Source: an uncultured Bacteroidales bacterium
GTDB lineage: Bacteria; Bacteroidota; Bacteroidia; Bacteroidales; Paludibacteraceae
DNA: 57,479 nucleotides
Direction of reading: 5' to 3'
Assembly: GCA_903901975.1 (NCBI GenBank)
Contig: CAIUTB010000098.1
Span: 1 to 57,479, forward strand
The notes under the pieces were generated by a model. That model ran no database searches, had not been told where the DNA came from, and saw only the letters and a program-made list of their open reading frames with translations. Below are positions 42,440 to 52,742 of the stretch, one piece after another. How positions within the stretch are numbered: the first letter of the stretch is position 1; each line of letters starts with the position of its first letter. Both the position numbers and the translations under genes were made by a program.

Positions 42440-43702
42440 ATGTACGGTTTACTCGATTGTAATAATTTTTATGCGTCCTGCGAGCGGGTTTTTAATCCGT
42501 CGCTCAATGGCAAACCGGTCGTGGTTTTATCCAACAACGACGGCTGTGTGATTGCGCGTTCCGCTGAAGCAAAAACCCTGGGAATTCCAATGGGCGAACC
42601 CGCCTACAAACTGAAGGAACTGATTGAAACTAATCAGGTGGCTGTTTTTTCGTCGAACTATGTGTTGTACGGCGATATGTCACATCGTGTAATGACTGTT
42701 ATTCAGCAGTTTGTTCCTGAAATAGAGATTTATTCTATCGATGAGGCTTTTTTGATGTTTGATGGTTTTGAAAACATCAATCTCTACGAGTTAGGAGGAA
42801 AAATAGTGCAAACAACCACCCGCAATACCGGAATTCCGGTGAGTCTGGGCATTGCGCCTACCAAAACACTGGCTAAAGTAGCCAGTAAATTTGCCAAGAA
42901 ATACAAAAACTACAAAGGTGTTTGCATAATTGACTCGGACGAAAAACGGGAGAAAGCGTTGAAACTGTTTGAGATAAACGATGTTTGGGGCATTGGCAGG
43001 CAGTTCACGAAAAAACTCCAGTATTACGGCGTAAAAACTGCCTGGGATTTTACTCAGCGAAGTAAAAGTTGGGTGCGACGAGAGTTGGGTGTGGTGGGTG
43101 AACGTACCTGGCTGGAGTTACGAGGCACGCCCTGTATTGAAATGGATAGTTCGGTAACCAAGAAATCAATCTGCACGTCACGCAGCTTTGGAGAGCGACT
43201 GACGGAGCTTGCGCCTATTTCGGAAGCAGTGGCTAATTTTGCGGCTTCGTGTGCGGAGAAACTACGTAAACAACAGTCATTGGCCTCGGTGCTTATGGTG
43301 TTTATACATACCAATCCGTTTGCCAGCAATCAGCCACAGTATTCCAACCAACTGCTATTACAATTGCCGGTGCCAACAAATGATACTACCGAAATAATTC
43401 GCTTTGCGCTTGCGGCTTTGAAATCAATTTATAAAGACGGCTATCGATACAAGAAAGCCGGGGTGATTATTACCGAGATTGTGCCGGAACGACCATTCCA
43501 GGGCGATTTGTTTGATGTGCGCAACCGGGATAAATACAGTAAGATTATGGGAGTTATGGACAGTCTGAACGAATCGTATGGTAAACAGAAAGTAAAAATT
43601 GCAGCTCAGGGCTTCGACCGGAAGTGGAAACTTAAAAATGAAAAACTATCACCCTGCTACACGACCAAATTGAGTGATGTGTTGGAAATTAAGGCTGAAT
43701 AG
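42440..43702 (+). CDS. umuC: DNA polymerase V catalytic subunit
   Basis: Y-family translesion DNA polymerase of 420 residues. The palm motifs are MYGLLDCNNFYASCERVF and YSIDEAFLMF (catalytic Asp/Glu), the helix-hairpin-helix is near EINDVWGIGRQFTKKLQYYG, and the C-terminal little finger ends with DRKWKLKNEKLSPCYTTK. It requires UmuD processed to UmuD' as partner; umuD is upstream but not overlapping. Length is usual for UmuC. Confidence 0.94.
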   Translation: MYGLLDCNNFYASCERVFNPSLNGKPVVVLSNNDGCVIARSAEAKTLGIPMGEPAYKLKELIETNQVAVFSSNYVLYGDMSHRVMTVIQQFVPEIEIYSIDEAFLMFDGFENINLYELGGKIVQTTTRNTGIPVSLGIAPTKTLAKVASKFAKKYKNYKGVCIIDSDEKREKALKLFEINDVWGIGRQFTKKLQYYGVKTAWDFTQRSKSWVRRELGVVGERTWLELRGTPCIEMDSSVTKKSICTSRSFGERLTELAPISEAVANFAASCAEKLRKQQSLASVLMVFIHTNPFASNQPQYSNQLLLQLPVPTNDTTEIIRFALAALKSIYKDGYRYKKAGVIITEIVPERPFQGDLFDVRNRDKYSKIMGVMDSLNESYGKQKVKIAAQGFDRKWKLKNEKLSPCYTTKLSDVLEIKAE

Positions 43703-43800
43703 TCAGAAATTAATCCTGATATTTTATCAGAATTAATTTAGTACATGACAATAATTTATAATTATTTGATTAGCTGCACAGTAGTGGCATTATCGCTGGA

Positions 43801-44024
43801 TTGACTTCGTCCGGTGAGCCGGAAAACAAGTGAAGTTGGCGCAAGAAACTGTCCTGTTTGAGCGACGAAGGAGCGAGTTTGGACGGTTTCAGCCAACTGA
43901 GCGCAAGTTTTTCGAGCGAAGCGGGCATAGTCTTGAACTATATCCGATAAATCGGATTGTTCCATTTGCTTACTTTTTGTTTCAAGACAAAAAGTTAGTC
44001 GGGGTTTTAGGGGCGGAAGCCCCT
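43801..44024. repeat. Structured dispersed repeat, copy 2
   Basis: Matches 33754-33991 at the start (CGTCCGGTGAGCCG), the core (GAACTATATCCGATAAATCG) and the end (GGGGCGGAAGCCCC). Its internal hairpin is different: GAAACTGTCC (43845-43854) pairs with GGACGGTTTC (43881-43890), the place of the 25-bp stem in copy 1. An open frame crosses it on both strands but has no gene-like features. The rest of 43703-44159 shows nothing else. Confidence 0.8.
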
Positions 44025-44159
44025 ATTGTAAATCATTGATATACTATACAATAACAAGTTCTGCTAAATTTTTGTCATGTACTTAGCATCATTAATTAAA
44101 TTTTACATAGCTTTGCAGAATCAGTATTCAAAATCAACTGTTTAGATAAAGAAAAAAGT

Positions 44160-45065
44160 ATGAAAAGTTCATTCTTGTCTTTTTTTATTTTAATCTTCTT
44201 TTATAGCTTAGCAGCACAGGAAATAAAAATGTTTCCTGAAGGTGCTATATATGGTTATGTTAGCTGTTTTGGACCTCCTGGATTAAAAGGATCTGGATGT
44301 CATGGTGAAATACAAGCTGTTCTGCAAATACATGATACTTTGATAAATAATAAGGTTTATCAAAAAAGTTCTTTCGGAATTTCGCGCTATGAAAACAAGA
44401 AATTTTATATTTACAACGAAGACCCCAAACAAAACTATTTTCCTGACAATGAGTATATTCTGTATGATTTTAGTCTTCAGGTCAATGACACATTTCAGCT
44501 TGCCAATCTGTATGCCACTGAAAATAAATTAGTTGTAGTTTCCAAAAGACAGCGTTTAATGCAAAATGGTGAGTATCGTACCGAATTAAAATTAAATGGA
44601 GAAAGATGGCAGTATTGTTGGATTGAAGGTATTGGGGATATCTTTAATGGTTTATTTTATATATACCAGATTGGAAGATATGATATTTACTCTGGTATCG
44701 CTTGTTTTTCCGATAAATATGGGGTAGTGTATAAGCAAGAAGGTCTCGATTATCCATGCGAAAATTTAAATAATTACTATGTTTCCTGGGAAGGATTGCA
44801 AAATTTAAAAACTGATATAATTCGGATTTCTCCTAATCCTTTTATTTCAACTATATCGTTAGCTCTTGATATTCCTTCATCAATCAGTGATGTAAGCTTT
44901 AATTTGAGTTCGTCTGATGGACTATTGGTTAAGAAAATACCAATTTCAGGAAAAGGGAAACTCTCAATAACGATAGATGTATCAAACTTACCGAAAGCTG
45001 TTTATTTTGGTATTATCTTGTTTGGCAACGAAATAAAATCTTTCTCAAAACTGATAAAAGAATAG
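44160..45065 (+). CDS. T9SS-secreted protein of unknown function
   Basis: Secreted protein of 301 residues: signal peptide (to about Ala19), a region of unknown fold with two Cys in GYVSCFGPPGLKGSGCHGEI, beta-rich sequence (KLNGERWQYCWIEGIGDIF), and a C-terminal sorting domain (RISPNPFISTISLALDIPSS, ending AVYFGIILFGN). No catalytic motif. It stands alone between a repeat and a bidirectional terminator. A TAGCTTTG box at 44108-44115 may be its -7. Confidence 0.78.
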   Translation: MKSSFLSFFILIFFYSLAAQEIKMFPEGAIYGYVSCFGPPGLKGSGCHGEIQAVLQIHDTLINNKVYQKSSFGISRYENKKFYIYNEDPKQNYFPDNEYILYDFSLQVNDTFQLANLYATENKLVVVSKRQRLMQNGEYRTELKLNGERWQYCWIEGIGDIFNGLFYIYQIGRYDIYSGIACFSDKYGVVYKQEGLDYPCENLNNYYVSWEGLQNLKTDIIRISPNPFISTISLALDIPSSISDVSFNLSSSDGLLVKKIPISGKGKLSITIDVSNLPKAVYFGIILFGNEIKSFSKLIKE

Positions 45066-45081
45066 TATTTTCAGATATAAA

Positions 45082-45107
45082 AAAAGCTGAACTCTAATTC
45101 AGCTTTT
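45082..45107. terminator. Bidirectional terminator
   Basis: AAAAGCTGAA (45082-45091) / TTCAGCTTTT (45098-45107), perfect 10-bp stem flanked by A and T runs, between two convergent genes (T9SS cargo and acs). Confidence 0.85.
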
Positions 45108-45114
45108 CCTTAAG

Positions 45115-47010
45115 TTATTCTTCCAAGGTACTTAAATCACCTTCAGGCAATCCTAAAGCACGGGCTTTCAGCACACGGCGCATAATTTTACCACTTCGGG
45201 TTTTGGGCAACTGGTCTACAATGGTTATAGCTTCAGGTTTAGCAATTGGTCCCATATGGGTCACTACGTGGTTGATAAGGTCGTGTTCCATCTCCAGACT
45301 TGCTTCATATCCATTCCGTAAAATGGCAAAAATATGAATGCAATTCCCTTTTATCGGATGTGGCAGTGCCACGGCAGCCGATTCGGCAATAGCGGGATGA
45401 CTAATCATGACGCTTTCTATTTCAGCACTTCCAAGTCGGTAACCGCTTACTTTAATCACGTCGTCAGTTCGTCCGATAATCCAAAAATAGCCATCTTCAT
45501 CTCTTTTTGCGGAATCGCCGGTCAGATACCAACCTTGTTTTTTATATTTCGACCAGTAAATATCGAGATAACGTTCCGGGTCTTTGAATATTCCGGCTGT
45601 CATTCCCGGCCACGGAGATTTTATAACGAGTGTTCCTTCTTCATTTGCTCCCACTTCCTTTCCATCGTCATCCACCACCGCTATTTCATTTCCAAAAAAT
45701 GCTTTCGTTCCTGAACCCGGCTTTAATGGTGTTACCGGTAAAGGCGTAATCATAAAACCACCTGTTTCGGTTTGCCACCAGGTATCCATAATCGGACATT
45801 TGCTGTTCCCAATAACTTCGTGATACCAGCGCCACGCTTCAGGATTGATTGGTTCACCCACTGAACCCAACAATCGCAACGAACTCAAATCATTCCGGTT
45901 TGGCCACGAATCACCAAAACGCATTAAACCACGAATAGCAGTAGGTGAAGTATATAAAATGTTGATTCCGTAACGTTCAACCATTTTCCACCAACGGTCG
46001 GGATAGGGATAAGTCGGCGCACCTTCATACATAATAATGGTGGCACCGTTCATCAACGGTCCGTACACAATATAACTGTGACCGGTAATCCATCCCGGAT
46101 CGGCAGCACACCAGTAACGATCATCGGGTTTTATGTCGAAAACCATGCGATGTGTGGTCGAAGTATAGACACTGTAACCGGCGTGAGTATGAATCATGGC
46201 TTTCGGTCTACCGGTTGAACCGGAAGTGTAAAGCAAAAACAAGGTATCGTCAGCTTCCATCACTTCGGTGTCACATTTTGAGGCAGCAATAGGTAAAGCC
46301 ACTAAATCGTGGTACCAATAATCACGACCATTTTCCATATATACATCCACATTTGTGCGTTTCACGGTGATACAAATTTCCATCGTGGGCGAAAGCTCCA
46401 TCGCTTTATTTACCACCGATTTCATTTCCACCACTTTACCCCGACGGTAACCACCATCGGCAGTAATTACTACCCGACTATTCGCATCATTTATGCGGTC
46501 GGCTAAGGCTTCGTGACTAAAACCACCATAAACCACACTGTGAATAGCACCTATTTTGGCACAAGCCAGCATGGCAAAAATCTGTTCGGGAATCTGCGGC
46601 ATATAAATCGTAACCACATCAGCTCTTTTTACCCCCATACTTTTCAAAATATTGGCAAACTGACAGACTTCACGATTGAGTGCGTGATAGGAAAATGAAC
46701 GGACATCGCCCGGCTCACCTTCCCAAATCAAGGCCAGTTTATTACGGACTTCGGTATGTTGATGACGGTCAATGGCATTGTGAACAATATTTGTCTGCGC
46801 ACCTGGAAACCATTTGTAAAAGGGTGGATTTGAATCGTCCAGTACCTTATCCCATTTTTTATACCACGATAAATAGTCGGCCTGATTAGCCCAAAACTGT
46901 TCACGATTTTCGATGGAGAATTTGTACAACTCTTCATACTCTTTGATGTTTGCCTGGTCGATAACTTCCTGTGATGGAAGATAAATTTTGTTCTCTGTCG
47001 GATTTGTCAT
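45115..47010 (-). CDS. acs: Acetyl-CoA synthetase
   Basis: AMP-forming ligase that turns acetate, ATP and CoA into acetyl-CoA. Full length at 631 residues. The N-terminal acetyl-CoA synthetase region is followed by the ATP-binding LLYTSGSTGRPKAMIHTHAG near residue 263, WWQTETGGFMI, the YWCAADPGWITGHSY block, YLTGDSAKRDEDG, and the C-terminal lysine-acetylation site in TRSGKIMRR near residue 607. It may be in one transcript with the small membrane protein upstream (23 bp gap). Confidence 0.95.
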   Translation of the reverse strand: MTNPTENKIYLPSQEVIDQANIKEYEELYKFSIENREQFWANQADYLSWYKKWDKVLDDSNPPFYKWFPGAQTNIVHNAIDRHQHTEVRNKLALIWEGEPGDVRSFSYHALNREVCQFANILKSMGVKRADVVTIYMPQIPEQIFAMLACAKIGAIHSVVYGGFSHEALADRINDANSRVVITADGGYRRGKVVEMKSVVNKAMELSPTMEICITVKRTNVDVYMENGRDYWYHDLVALPIAASKCDTEVMEADDTLFLLYTSGSTGRPKAMIHTHAGYSVYTSTTHRMVFDIKPDDRYWCAADPGWITGHSYIVYGPLMNGATIIMYEGAPTYPYPDRWWKMVERYGINILYTSPTAIRGLMRFGDSWPNRNDLSSLRLLGSVGEPINPEAWRWYHEVIGNSKCPIMDTWWQTETGGFMITPLPVTPLKPGSGTKAFFGNEIAVVDDDGKEVGANEEGTLVIKSPWPGMTAGIFKDPERYLDIYWSKYKKQGWYLTGDSAKRDEDGYFWIIGRTDDVIKVSGYRLGSAEIESVMISHPAIAESAAVALPHPIKGNCIHIFAILRNGYEASLEMEHDLINHVVTHMGPIAKPEAITIVDQLPKTRSGKIMRRVLKARALGLPEGDLSTLEE

Positions 47011-47033
47011 GTATAAAAATTTATTTTTATAAA

Positions 47034-47396
47034 TTAAGAAATGTCTTGTTGGATGGGTTTTTTAAAAATTCGAATAATTAATACAATAATAATTGTCAAC
47101 CATCCTGCCGGATATGGAAGCATGGTTATAATCCACCACTTTGAATATTGGGATCTCTCACCAATACCACCCAACCATGAAAACAGCCATAAGAAAAACA
47201 CACCTACAATAATAGCAAGGGCACTGTACATGAAAATTTTCGAATGACGGTCTTTCGTCAAAAAGCTTGACAATGCAACCAAAATACTGCCAATTAAAAT
47301 GCCAATTGAACCTTCCATTGGATCAATGGCACAAATACATAAAGCAATAACCCCGAGGATATAAACAACACGGGTCCAGTTAATGTTCACTTTCAT
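47034..47396 (-). CDS. Small four-helix membrane protein, unknown
   Basis: Not recognised. The 120 residues form about four hydrophobic helices (VVYILGVIALCICAI, ILIGSILVALSSFL, IFMYSALAIIVGVFFLWLFSW, GWLTIIIVLIIRIF). It has no signal-peptide cleavage site and no motif. Position directly upstream of acs suggests co-transcription; whether it serves acetate uptake is speculation. Confidence 0.7.
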   Translation of the reverse strand: MKVNINWTRVVYILGVIALCICAIDPMEGSIGILIGSILVALSSFLTKDRHSKIFMYSALAIIVGVFFLWLFSWLGGIGERSQYSKWWIITMLPYPAGWLTIIIVLIIRIFKKPIQQDIS

Positions 47397-47580
47397 TTTT
47401 CCCGAATTTAAAGGTTAATAATTAAATTTTTCCGTAATTAATCTTAATTTACTTATGATTATTAAGCAAACACGTCGATTTCGTAAAATGCAAATATATA
47501 ACCATCCCCGACAAATGCTCTTTTTTTTATATTTTATTTAGATTTAAACAATATAATGGAAGAGGATTTGAACAAAAAAA

Positions 47581-47609
47581 GCCGGTAATCTGAAATTCAG
47601 ATTACCGGC
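47581..47609 (-). terminator. infB operon terminator
   Basis: GCCGGTAATCTG (47581-47592) / CAGATTACCGGC (47598-47609), perfect stem with a 5-nt loop. On the minus strand it is followed by T residues (A run 47574-47580). 33 bp beyond the infB stop. Confidence 0.9.
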
Positions 47610-47641
47610 CTACGTATTATAAGCAGTAATTATTGACTATT

Positions 47642-50600
47642 TTACAGCGTTTTTCTTACTTCTGTTTCTTCGTAACTTTCAATTAAATCACCAACACGAA
47701 TGTCGTTGTAGTTTTTGATATTCAACCCGCATTCATAGTTTGTTCCAACTTCTTTTACGTCGTCTTTGAAACGTTTCAACGAATCCAGTTCGCCGGAGTA
47801 AACTACAATACCATCACGGATAATCCGTATTTTATTGCTACGTTTAATTTTACCTTCCCGAACCAAACATCCGGCTACAGTACCAACTTTCGTAATTTTG
47901 AATACTTCGACGATTTCAACTGTTGCAGTAATTTCCTCCTTGATTTCAGGTGAAAGCATACCTTCCATAGCCGATTTGATTTCTTCAATCGCATCATAAA
48001 TAATGGAATACAAACGAATATCGATTTCTTCCTTATCAGCCATTTTACGGGCTGTAGAAGTAGGACGAACCTGGAATCCACAAATAATGGCATTCGAAGC
48101 AGCAGCCAACATAATATCCGAATCGGAAATGGCACCCACGGCTTTGTGAATTACGTTTACCTGGATATTTTCAGTTGACAATTTCAATAAAGAATCAGCT
48201 AATGCTTCAACAGAACCATCCACGTCACCTTTCACAATGATATTCAGCTCTTTAAAATCACCAAGCGCGATTCTTCGGCCTAATTCGTCGAGTGTAAAAT
48301 GCTTTTTAGTTCGGATACTTTGTTCACGTTGTAACTGCTCACGCTTGTTGGCAACCTGACGTGCCTCTTGCTCAGAAGCCATTACATTAAAGTTGTCACC
48401 CGCCTGTGGAGCACCGTTCAATCCTAAGATCAATACCGGCTCAGCTGGTTTCACCTCCGTAATACGTTGATTACGTTCATTAAACATAGCTTTTATCTTT
48501 CCAAAATACGTTCCGGCTAAAACGACATCACCCTGACGCAGTGTTCCATTCTGTACCAAAACGGTGGACACATAACCACGTCCTTTATCCAGGGTAGATT
48601 CAATGACAGAACCAATAGCACGTTTATTTGGATTGGCTTTCAGTTCAAGCAGCTCAGCTTCAAGCAATACTTTTTCAAGTAATTCTGCTATACCATCCCC
48701 TTTTTTCGCTGAAATATCCTGCGATTGGTATTTTCCACCCCAATCTTCGACCAGATAATTCATTTGGGCCAGCGTTTCTTTGATTTTTTCGGGATTTGCA
48801 CCCGGTTTATCGACTTTGTTTATGGCAAAAATCATTGGAACATTAGCCGCCGATGCGTGGTTGATGGCTTCAATGGTTTGTGGCATCACGTTATCGTCAG
48901 CCGCTACTATGATGATTGCAAGGTCAGTTACTTTTGCTCCACGAGCACGCATAGCGGTAAACGCTTCGTGACCAGGAGTATCTAAGAAGGTGATTTGCTG
49001 ACCGCTTTCGAGCGTCACATTATAGGCTCCGATATGCTGTGTAATACCTCCGGCTTCTCCGGCAATTACATTGGCTTTACGAATATAGTCGAGCAAGGAA
49101 GTTTTACCATGATCGACGTGACCCATAACGGTTACAATTGGTGCACGTGGCAACAAATCTGCTTCCGTATCAATTTCTTCTTCACCAATGGCTTCAATTA
49201 CATCGGCACTTACATATTCGGTACTAAAGCCAAATTCTTCAGCCACGATATTAATCGTTTCAGCATCCAGACGTTGGTTAATCGAAACCATCATACCAAT
49301 ACTCATACAAGTGGCAATGACCTGATTAACCGTTACATCCATCATGGTTGCCAATTCACTGGCAGTCACAAATTCGGTCAGTTTGATTACGCTTTCTTCA
49401 TCGCGTTCACGTTGAGCCTGTTCCTGTTGACGGGCACTTACATTATCCCGTTTATCACGGCGATATTTTGAGCCTTTCCCTTTTTTATTGGCACCGGATA
49501 GACGAGCCAGGGTTTCTTTTATTTGTTTCTGTACATCTTCCTCGTTTACAACAGTTTTGATAGGTCTTTTAGCTCCGTTTTTATTCGGTTTTGCTCCAGC
49601 AGCACCAGCTCCGCCGGTTGTTCCGGGAGTGACTTTCTTTGGATGTGCTAAACCCTGAGCAGGACCACCGGTACTTGACTGAGATGCTTTGTTTATATCA
49701 ACACGCTGACTTGAGAAGCGTTCCCGCTTTTTCTTAGGATGAAAAGCATCTGTTCCGGTAGCAGCTCCACCAAGAACAATTTTCTTATCATTAATTAGGG
49801 GTTTTTTACCGTCGAAAACTGTTTTAGTTATTTTTTCTTCCCGTTCTTTGCGTTTTTGCTCTTTTGATTTTGCTTTGGGTCTGGTACTTTGATTCAACAA
49901 ATTCAAATCAATAGTCCCAATAACTACCGGAGCAACATCTAAGGTAGGAGTACGCAACGAAAAGATTTCATCTTCTTCGTGGTCGTTATCTTTCGTTTCA
50001 ATAATTCCTTCAGGAATGTCTACAACAATAATTTTGGTCTCTTTTGGTTCCTTCTTTTTTACTGTTTCCGGAGCTTGTATTGTTTGTTCCGGTTTTGTTT
50101 CGGAATCGGTTTTTATTGTTTCTTTTACTTCAGTCTTAACGGCTTCCTTAACAGCGACTTTCTCTTCCGGTGTTGCAGCTTTAGGTTCAACAGGAATGGT
50201 CTCTTTTTTGGATTCTTCAATTACTTTCTCTACCGTTTTTGGAGCTTCAGGCGCTTTGTTCTCCACTTTTTCAACAGGTTTTGGAGCTTCAGCAACAGGA
50301 GGCTGCACTTTCTCTACCGGTTTTGGTGCAGGTCGTTTTGGAGTCAAATCAATCTGACCAACCTGTTTAAATTGAGGTAGTTTATCTTCAGGTACCGAAA
50401 TAGAAATGTTTTCTATCTTTTTTTCTACCGGCTTTGGCTGATTATAGCCTTCAATAGATACAGTAGGCGCTTTTTCTTTCAACAAACGCTCCTGACTTAA
50501 TCGCTCTGATTCAATTTTCAGAGCCATATCTTTATTAAACTCTTTTGCAAGTAAAAGGTGTAAATCGTCATCCAATTTTAAATTGGGATCGAGCGCTAAT

Positions 50601-50686
50601 TTATGACCTTTTTTCGCCAAAAATTCAACGGCGGTATGCATACCGACATTCAAATCTTTACAGGCTTTACTTAATCTTATAGACAT
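47642..50686 (-). CDS. infB: Translation initiation factor IF-2
   Basis: GTPase that places initiator tRNA on the ribosome. At 1014 residues it has a long Pro/Glu/Lys/Ala-rich N-terminal region (about 80-400) after a short IF2-N module ([16 protein letters not shown]). Then follow a second IF2-N-like part, the G domain ([12 protein letters not shown] near residue 519, [14 protein letters not shown]), domain II and the C-terminal domains (ending [14 protein letters not shown]). Downstream of nusA with a 111-bp gap containing a palindrome. Length is within the range of Bacteroidetes IF-2. Confidence 0.96.
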   Translation of the reverse strand: MSIRLSKACKDLNVGMHTAVEFLAKKGHKLALDPNLKLDDDLHLLLAKEFNKDMALKIESERLSQERLLKEKAPTVSIEGYNQPKPVEKKIENISISVPEDKLPQFKQVGQIDLTPKRPAPKPVEKVQPPVAEAPKPVEKVENKAPEAPKTVEKVIEESKKETIPVEPKAATPEEKVAVKEAVKTEVKETIKTDSETKPEQTIQAPETVKKKEPKETKIIVVDIPEGIIETKDNDHEEDEIFSLRTPTLDVAPVVIGTIDLNLLNQSTRPKAKSKEQKRKEREEKITKTVFDGKKPLINDKKIVLGGAATGTDAFHPKKKRERFSSQRVDINKASQSSTGGPAQGLAHPKKVTPGTTGGAGAAGAKPNKNGAKRPIKTVVNEEDVQKQIKETLARLSGANKKGKGSKYRRDKRDNVSARQQEQAQRERDEESVIKLTEFVTASELATMMDVTVNQVIATCMSIGMMVSINQRLDAETINIVAEEFGFSTEYVSADVIEAIGEEEIDTEADLLPRAPIVTVMGHVDHGKTSLLDYIRKANVIAGEAGGITQHIGAYNVTLESGQQITFLDTPGHEAFTAMRARGAKVTDLAIIIVAADDNVMPQTIEAINHASAANVPMIFAINKVDKPGANPEKIKETLAQMNYLVEDWGGKYQSQDISAKKGDGIAELLEKVLLEAELLELKANPNKRAIGSVIESTLDKGRGYVSTVLVQNGTLRQGDVVLAGTYFGKIKAMFNERNQRITEVKPAEPVLILGLNGAPQAGDNFNVMASEQEARQVANKREQLQREQSIRTKKHFTLDELGRRIALGDFKELNIIVKGDVDGSVEALADSLLKLSTENIQVNVIHKAVGAISDSDIMLAAASNAIICGFQVRPTSTARKMADKEEIDIRLYSIIYDAIEEIKSAMEGMLSPEIKEEITATVEIVEVFKITKVGTVAGCLVREGKIKRSNKIRIIRDGIVVYSGELDSLKRFKDDVKEVGTNYECGLNIKNYNDIRVGDLIESYEETEVRKTL

Positions 50687-50753
50687 ATTCTATTATATAG
50701 TTTTCTATTTTAAAAAGTTCCGGAGTTAACACAGAACAGGAAATATAGCTTGT

Positions 50754-50767
50754 CCCGATATATCGGG
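50754..50767. repeat. 14-bp palindrome inside the nusA-infB operon
   Basis: CCCGATATATCGGG between the nusA stop and the infB start, preceded by CTTGT. The same word plus a related palindrome (CTTGTCCCGACTATCGGG) is at 21760-21777. It may be a REP-like insertion into the operon. Confidence 0.6.
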
Positions 50768-50797
50768 GAAACACGAAACGTAAAACTCGAAATGTCT

Positions 50798-52057
50798 TTA
50801 TACTTCGTCTTCAAATTCGGCAGTCAGAATAGCCAATACTTCATCAACGGTTTCTTCTTCCAAATCGGTACGGGTAATCAAATCCTGACGGGAGATGGCC
50901 AAAACACTTTTAGCGGTATCACAACCAATTGCTTTCAAGGCATCGATAACCCATTGATCGATTTCGTCGCTGAATTCGTCTAAGTAAATATCTTCTGATT
51001 CAGTATCTTCATCCAGTTCACGGAATACATCGAGTGTATAACCTGTAAGCATTCCGGCCAGTTTGATATTCAGACCACCTTTACCAATAGCCTGCGAAAC
51101 TTCTTCCGGTTTCAGATAAATCTCGGCCTTTTTGTCGACCTCGTTCAAGCGAATGGAAGAAATTTTAGCAGGGCTCAATGCTCTGGATATAAATAGATTG
51201 ACATTGTTTGTGTAATTTATAACGTCAATGTTTTCGTTGCGCAATTCGCGAACAATTCCGTGGATACGTGAACCTTTCACACCAACGCAAGCTCCAACCG
51301 GATCAATGCGATCGTCGTATGATTCAACAGCCACTTTGGCTCTTTCACCCGGAATGCGGGCAATTTTCTTAATGGTTATCAAGCCTTCGTGAATTTCAGG
51401 GACTTCCAGTTCGAAAAGACGTTCGAGGAAAACCGGTGAAATACGTGAAAGAATAATTTTAGGGTTATTATTTTTATTCTCAACCATCGCCACCACGGCA
51501 CGCACGGTATCACCTTTGCGGTAAAAATCAGTTGGAATTTGTTCAGTTTTTGGCAAATAAAGCTCATTTCCCTCGTCGTCAATCAACAACATTTCCTTTT
51601 TCCAAATCTGGTAAAGTTCGGCACTTACAATCTGACCTACTTTTTCGCTGTATTTTGAAAAAACGTTATCTTTCTGAAGTTCCAGAATTTTGGAAGAGAG
51701 CGTTTGACGTAAGGTCAGGATGGCACGACGACCAAAGCCCATAAAGTCAACAGTCTCAGTCACATCTTCGCCAATTTCAAAATCGTCATCAATTTTAAGC
51801 GCTTCCGTCAATGTAATCTGAAGATTTGGATCTTCCAGTTCATCATCGGCCACGATGGTACGGTTACGATAAATTTCGAAGTCACCTTTATCAGGATTGA
51901 TAATGACATCGTAATTTTCATCGGTTCCAAACATTTTCGAAATCACGTTACGGAACGACTCTTCCATTACACTGATTAATGTACTTCTATCGATACTTTT
52001 GAGTTCCTTAAACTCTGAAAAAGTATCAATTAAGCTGATAGTTTCTTTTTTGCTCAT
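50798..52057 (-). CDS. nusA: Transcription termination/antitermination factor NusA
   Basis: RNA-polymerase-associated factor of 419 residues. N-terminal domain (ending near 125), S1 domain (about 130-200), two KH domains (EVPEIHEGLITIKKIARIPG through LSPAKISSIRLNEVDKKAE and the VSQAIGKGGLNIKLA GXXG loop), and an acidic C-terminal extension (SEDIYLDEFSDEIDQW). Its start is 3 bp after the rimP stop, as in the conserved rimP-nusA-infB operon. Confidence 0.96.
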   Translation of the reverse strand: MSKKETISLIDTFSEFKELKSIDRSTLISVMEESFRNVISKMFGTDENYDVIINPDKGDFEIYRNRTIVADDELEDPNLQITLTEALKIDDDFEIGEDVTETVDFMGFGRRAILTLRQTLSSKILELQKDNVFSKYSEKVGQIVSAELYQIWKKEMLLIDDEGNELYLPKTEQIPTDFYRKGDTVRAVVAMVENKNNNPKIILSRISPVFLERLFELEVPEIHEGLITIKKIARIPGERAKVAVESYDDRIDPVGACVGVKGSRIHGIVRELRNENIDVINYTNNVNLFISRALSPAKISSIRLNEVDKKAEIYLKPEEVSQAIGKGGLNIKLAGMLTGYTLDVFRELDEDTESEDIYLDEFSDEIDQWVIDALKAIGCDTAKSVLAISRQDLITRTDLEEETVDEVLAILTAEFEDEV

Positions 52058-52060
52058 GGC

Positions 52061-52528
52061 CTATTTGAATCTAATTATATATTTTGTATGTTTTATTTCT
52101 TCGTAGTTGAACGTAAGGCTCTCTATCACTGTTACTTTACGTTTCGAACCTTCGGGTTTTTCTGTTTTTTCAATTTCAAGTACAAATTCCGTTTCACGTA
52201 CTTCAGCCAAAATTCCGGCAAACTTCTTCCCTGTTTTGGTCAGCACTTCCACCTCATTATCAATGTTTTTCTCGTACTGTTTAATCACTTTGAAGGGTTC
52301 AGTCAGTCCGGCTGAACTCACTTCCAATTCAAAATCTTCCACTTCCCGATCAAATTGAGCCTCAATATGTTTATTTAACTCAGCACAAAAGTCAATGGAA
52401 ACACCTTCAAAAGAATCGATTTCCACTGAAATTCGATTATCCGGACTGAGTTTTACATCCACCAAATAATAATCTGTCTCCATCAGATAATTTTCAACTA
52501 TCTGATTTATAGTGTCTTTTAAAATCAT
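52061..52528 (-). CDS. rimP: Ribosome maturation factor RimP
   Basis: Protein needed for maturation of the 30S subunit. The start at 52528 gives 155 residues, MILKDTINQIVENYLMETDY, followed by the conserved DVKLSPDNRISVEIDSFEGV, CAELNKHIEAQF and EVSSAGLTEPFK blocks. A longer frame (to 52645) spans the promoter and is not used. First gene of the rimP-nusA-infB operon. Confidence 0.93.
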   Translation of the reverse strand: MILKDTINQIVENYLMETDYYLVDVKLSPDNRISVEIDSFEGVSIDFCAELNKHIEAQFDREVEDFELEVSSAGLTEPFKVIKQYEKNIDNEVEVLTKTGKKFAGILAEVRETEFVLEIEKTEKPEGSKRKVTVIESLTFNYEEIKHTKYIIRFK

Positions 52529-52551
52529 ATTCGGGTTATTACAACAAACGA

Positions 52552-52567
52552 GGGGACTGTTGTCCCC
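52552..52567 (-). promoter_or_regulatory. Leader hairpin before rimP
   Basis: GGGGAC-tgtt-GTCCCC in the rimP 5' leader, within a purine-rich GGAGG-containing stretch about 35 nt from the start. Could influence translation of rimP; no direct evidence. Confidence 0.4.
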
Positions 52568-52590
52568 TCCTCCATAGTCTATTTCGGGTA

Positions 52591-52622
52591 CAAAAGTACG
52601 AAATAATTCTTTATCAGACAAA
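52591..52622 (-). promoter_or_regulatory. Promoter of the rimP-nusA-infB operon
   Basis: Minus-strand TTTG (52622-52619), 20-bp spacer, TACTTTTG (52598-52591), matching the Bacteroidetes -33/-7 consensus; leader about 55-60 nt. Confidence 0.7.
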
Positions 52623-52700
52623 GATTTTTGAAAATATTCAATCAAATAATGATTTTTGATTTATTGAAATTAATTCATCCCAATTCCGTTTCACAAAAAA

Positions 52701-52724
52701 GCCCCTGCAACTTTATGCAGAGGC
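52701..52724 (-). terminator. Terminator of the 52743 remnant
   Basis: GCCCCTGCA (52701-52709) / TGCAGAGGC (52716-52724) with one mismatch, A run just before it on the plus strand. It lies 19 bp after the stop of the gene remnant. Confidence 0.7.
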
Positions 52725-52742
52725 TTCTCATTTGAAAGACAG

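Noticed and set aside
43762-44039. Plus- and minus-strand open frames over repeat copy 2
   Set aside because: They follow the hairpin arms, are not open in copy 1, and match nothing recognisable.
43703-44159. tRNA or other known RNA gene
   Set aside because: No cloverleaf or known RNA motif was seen; the stems belong to the dispersed repeat.
49979-50380. Phe-rich plus-strand frames
   Set aside because: Antisense shadow of the Lys/Glu/Pro-rich region of IF-2.
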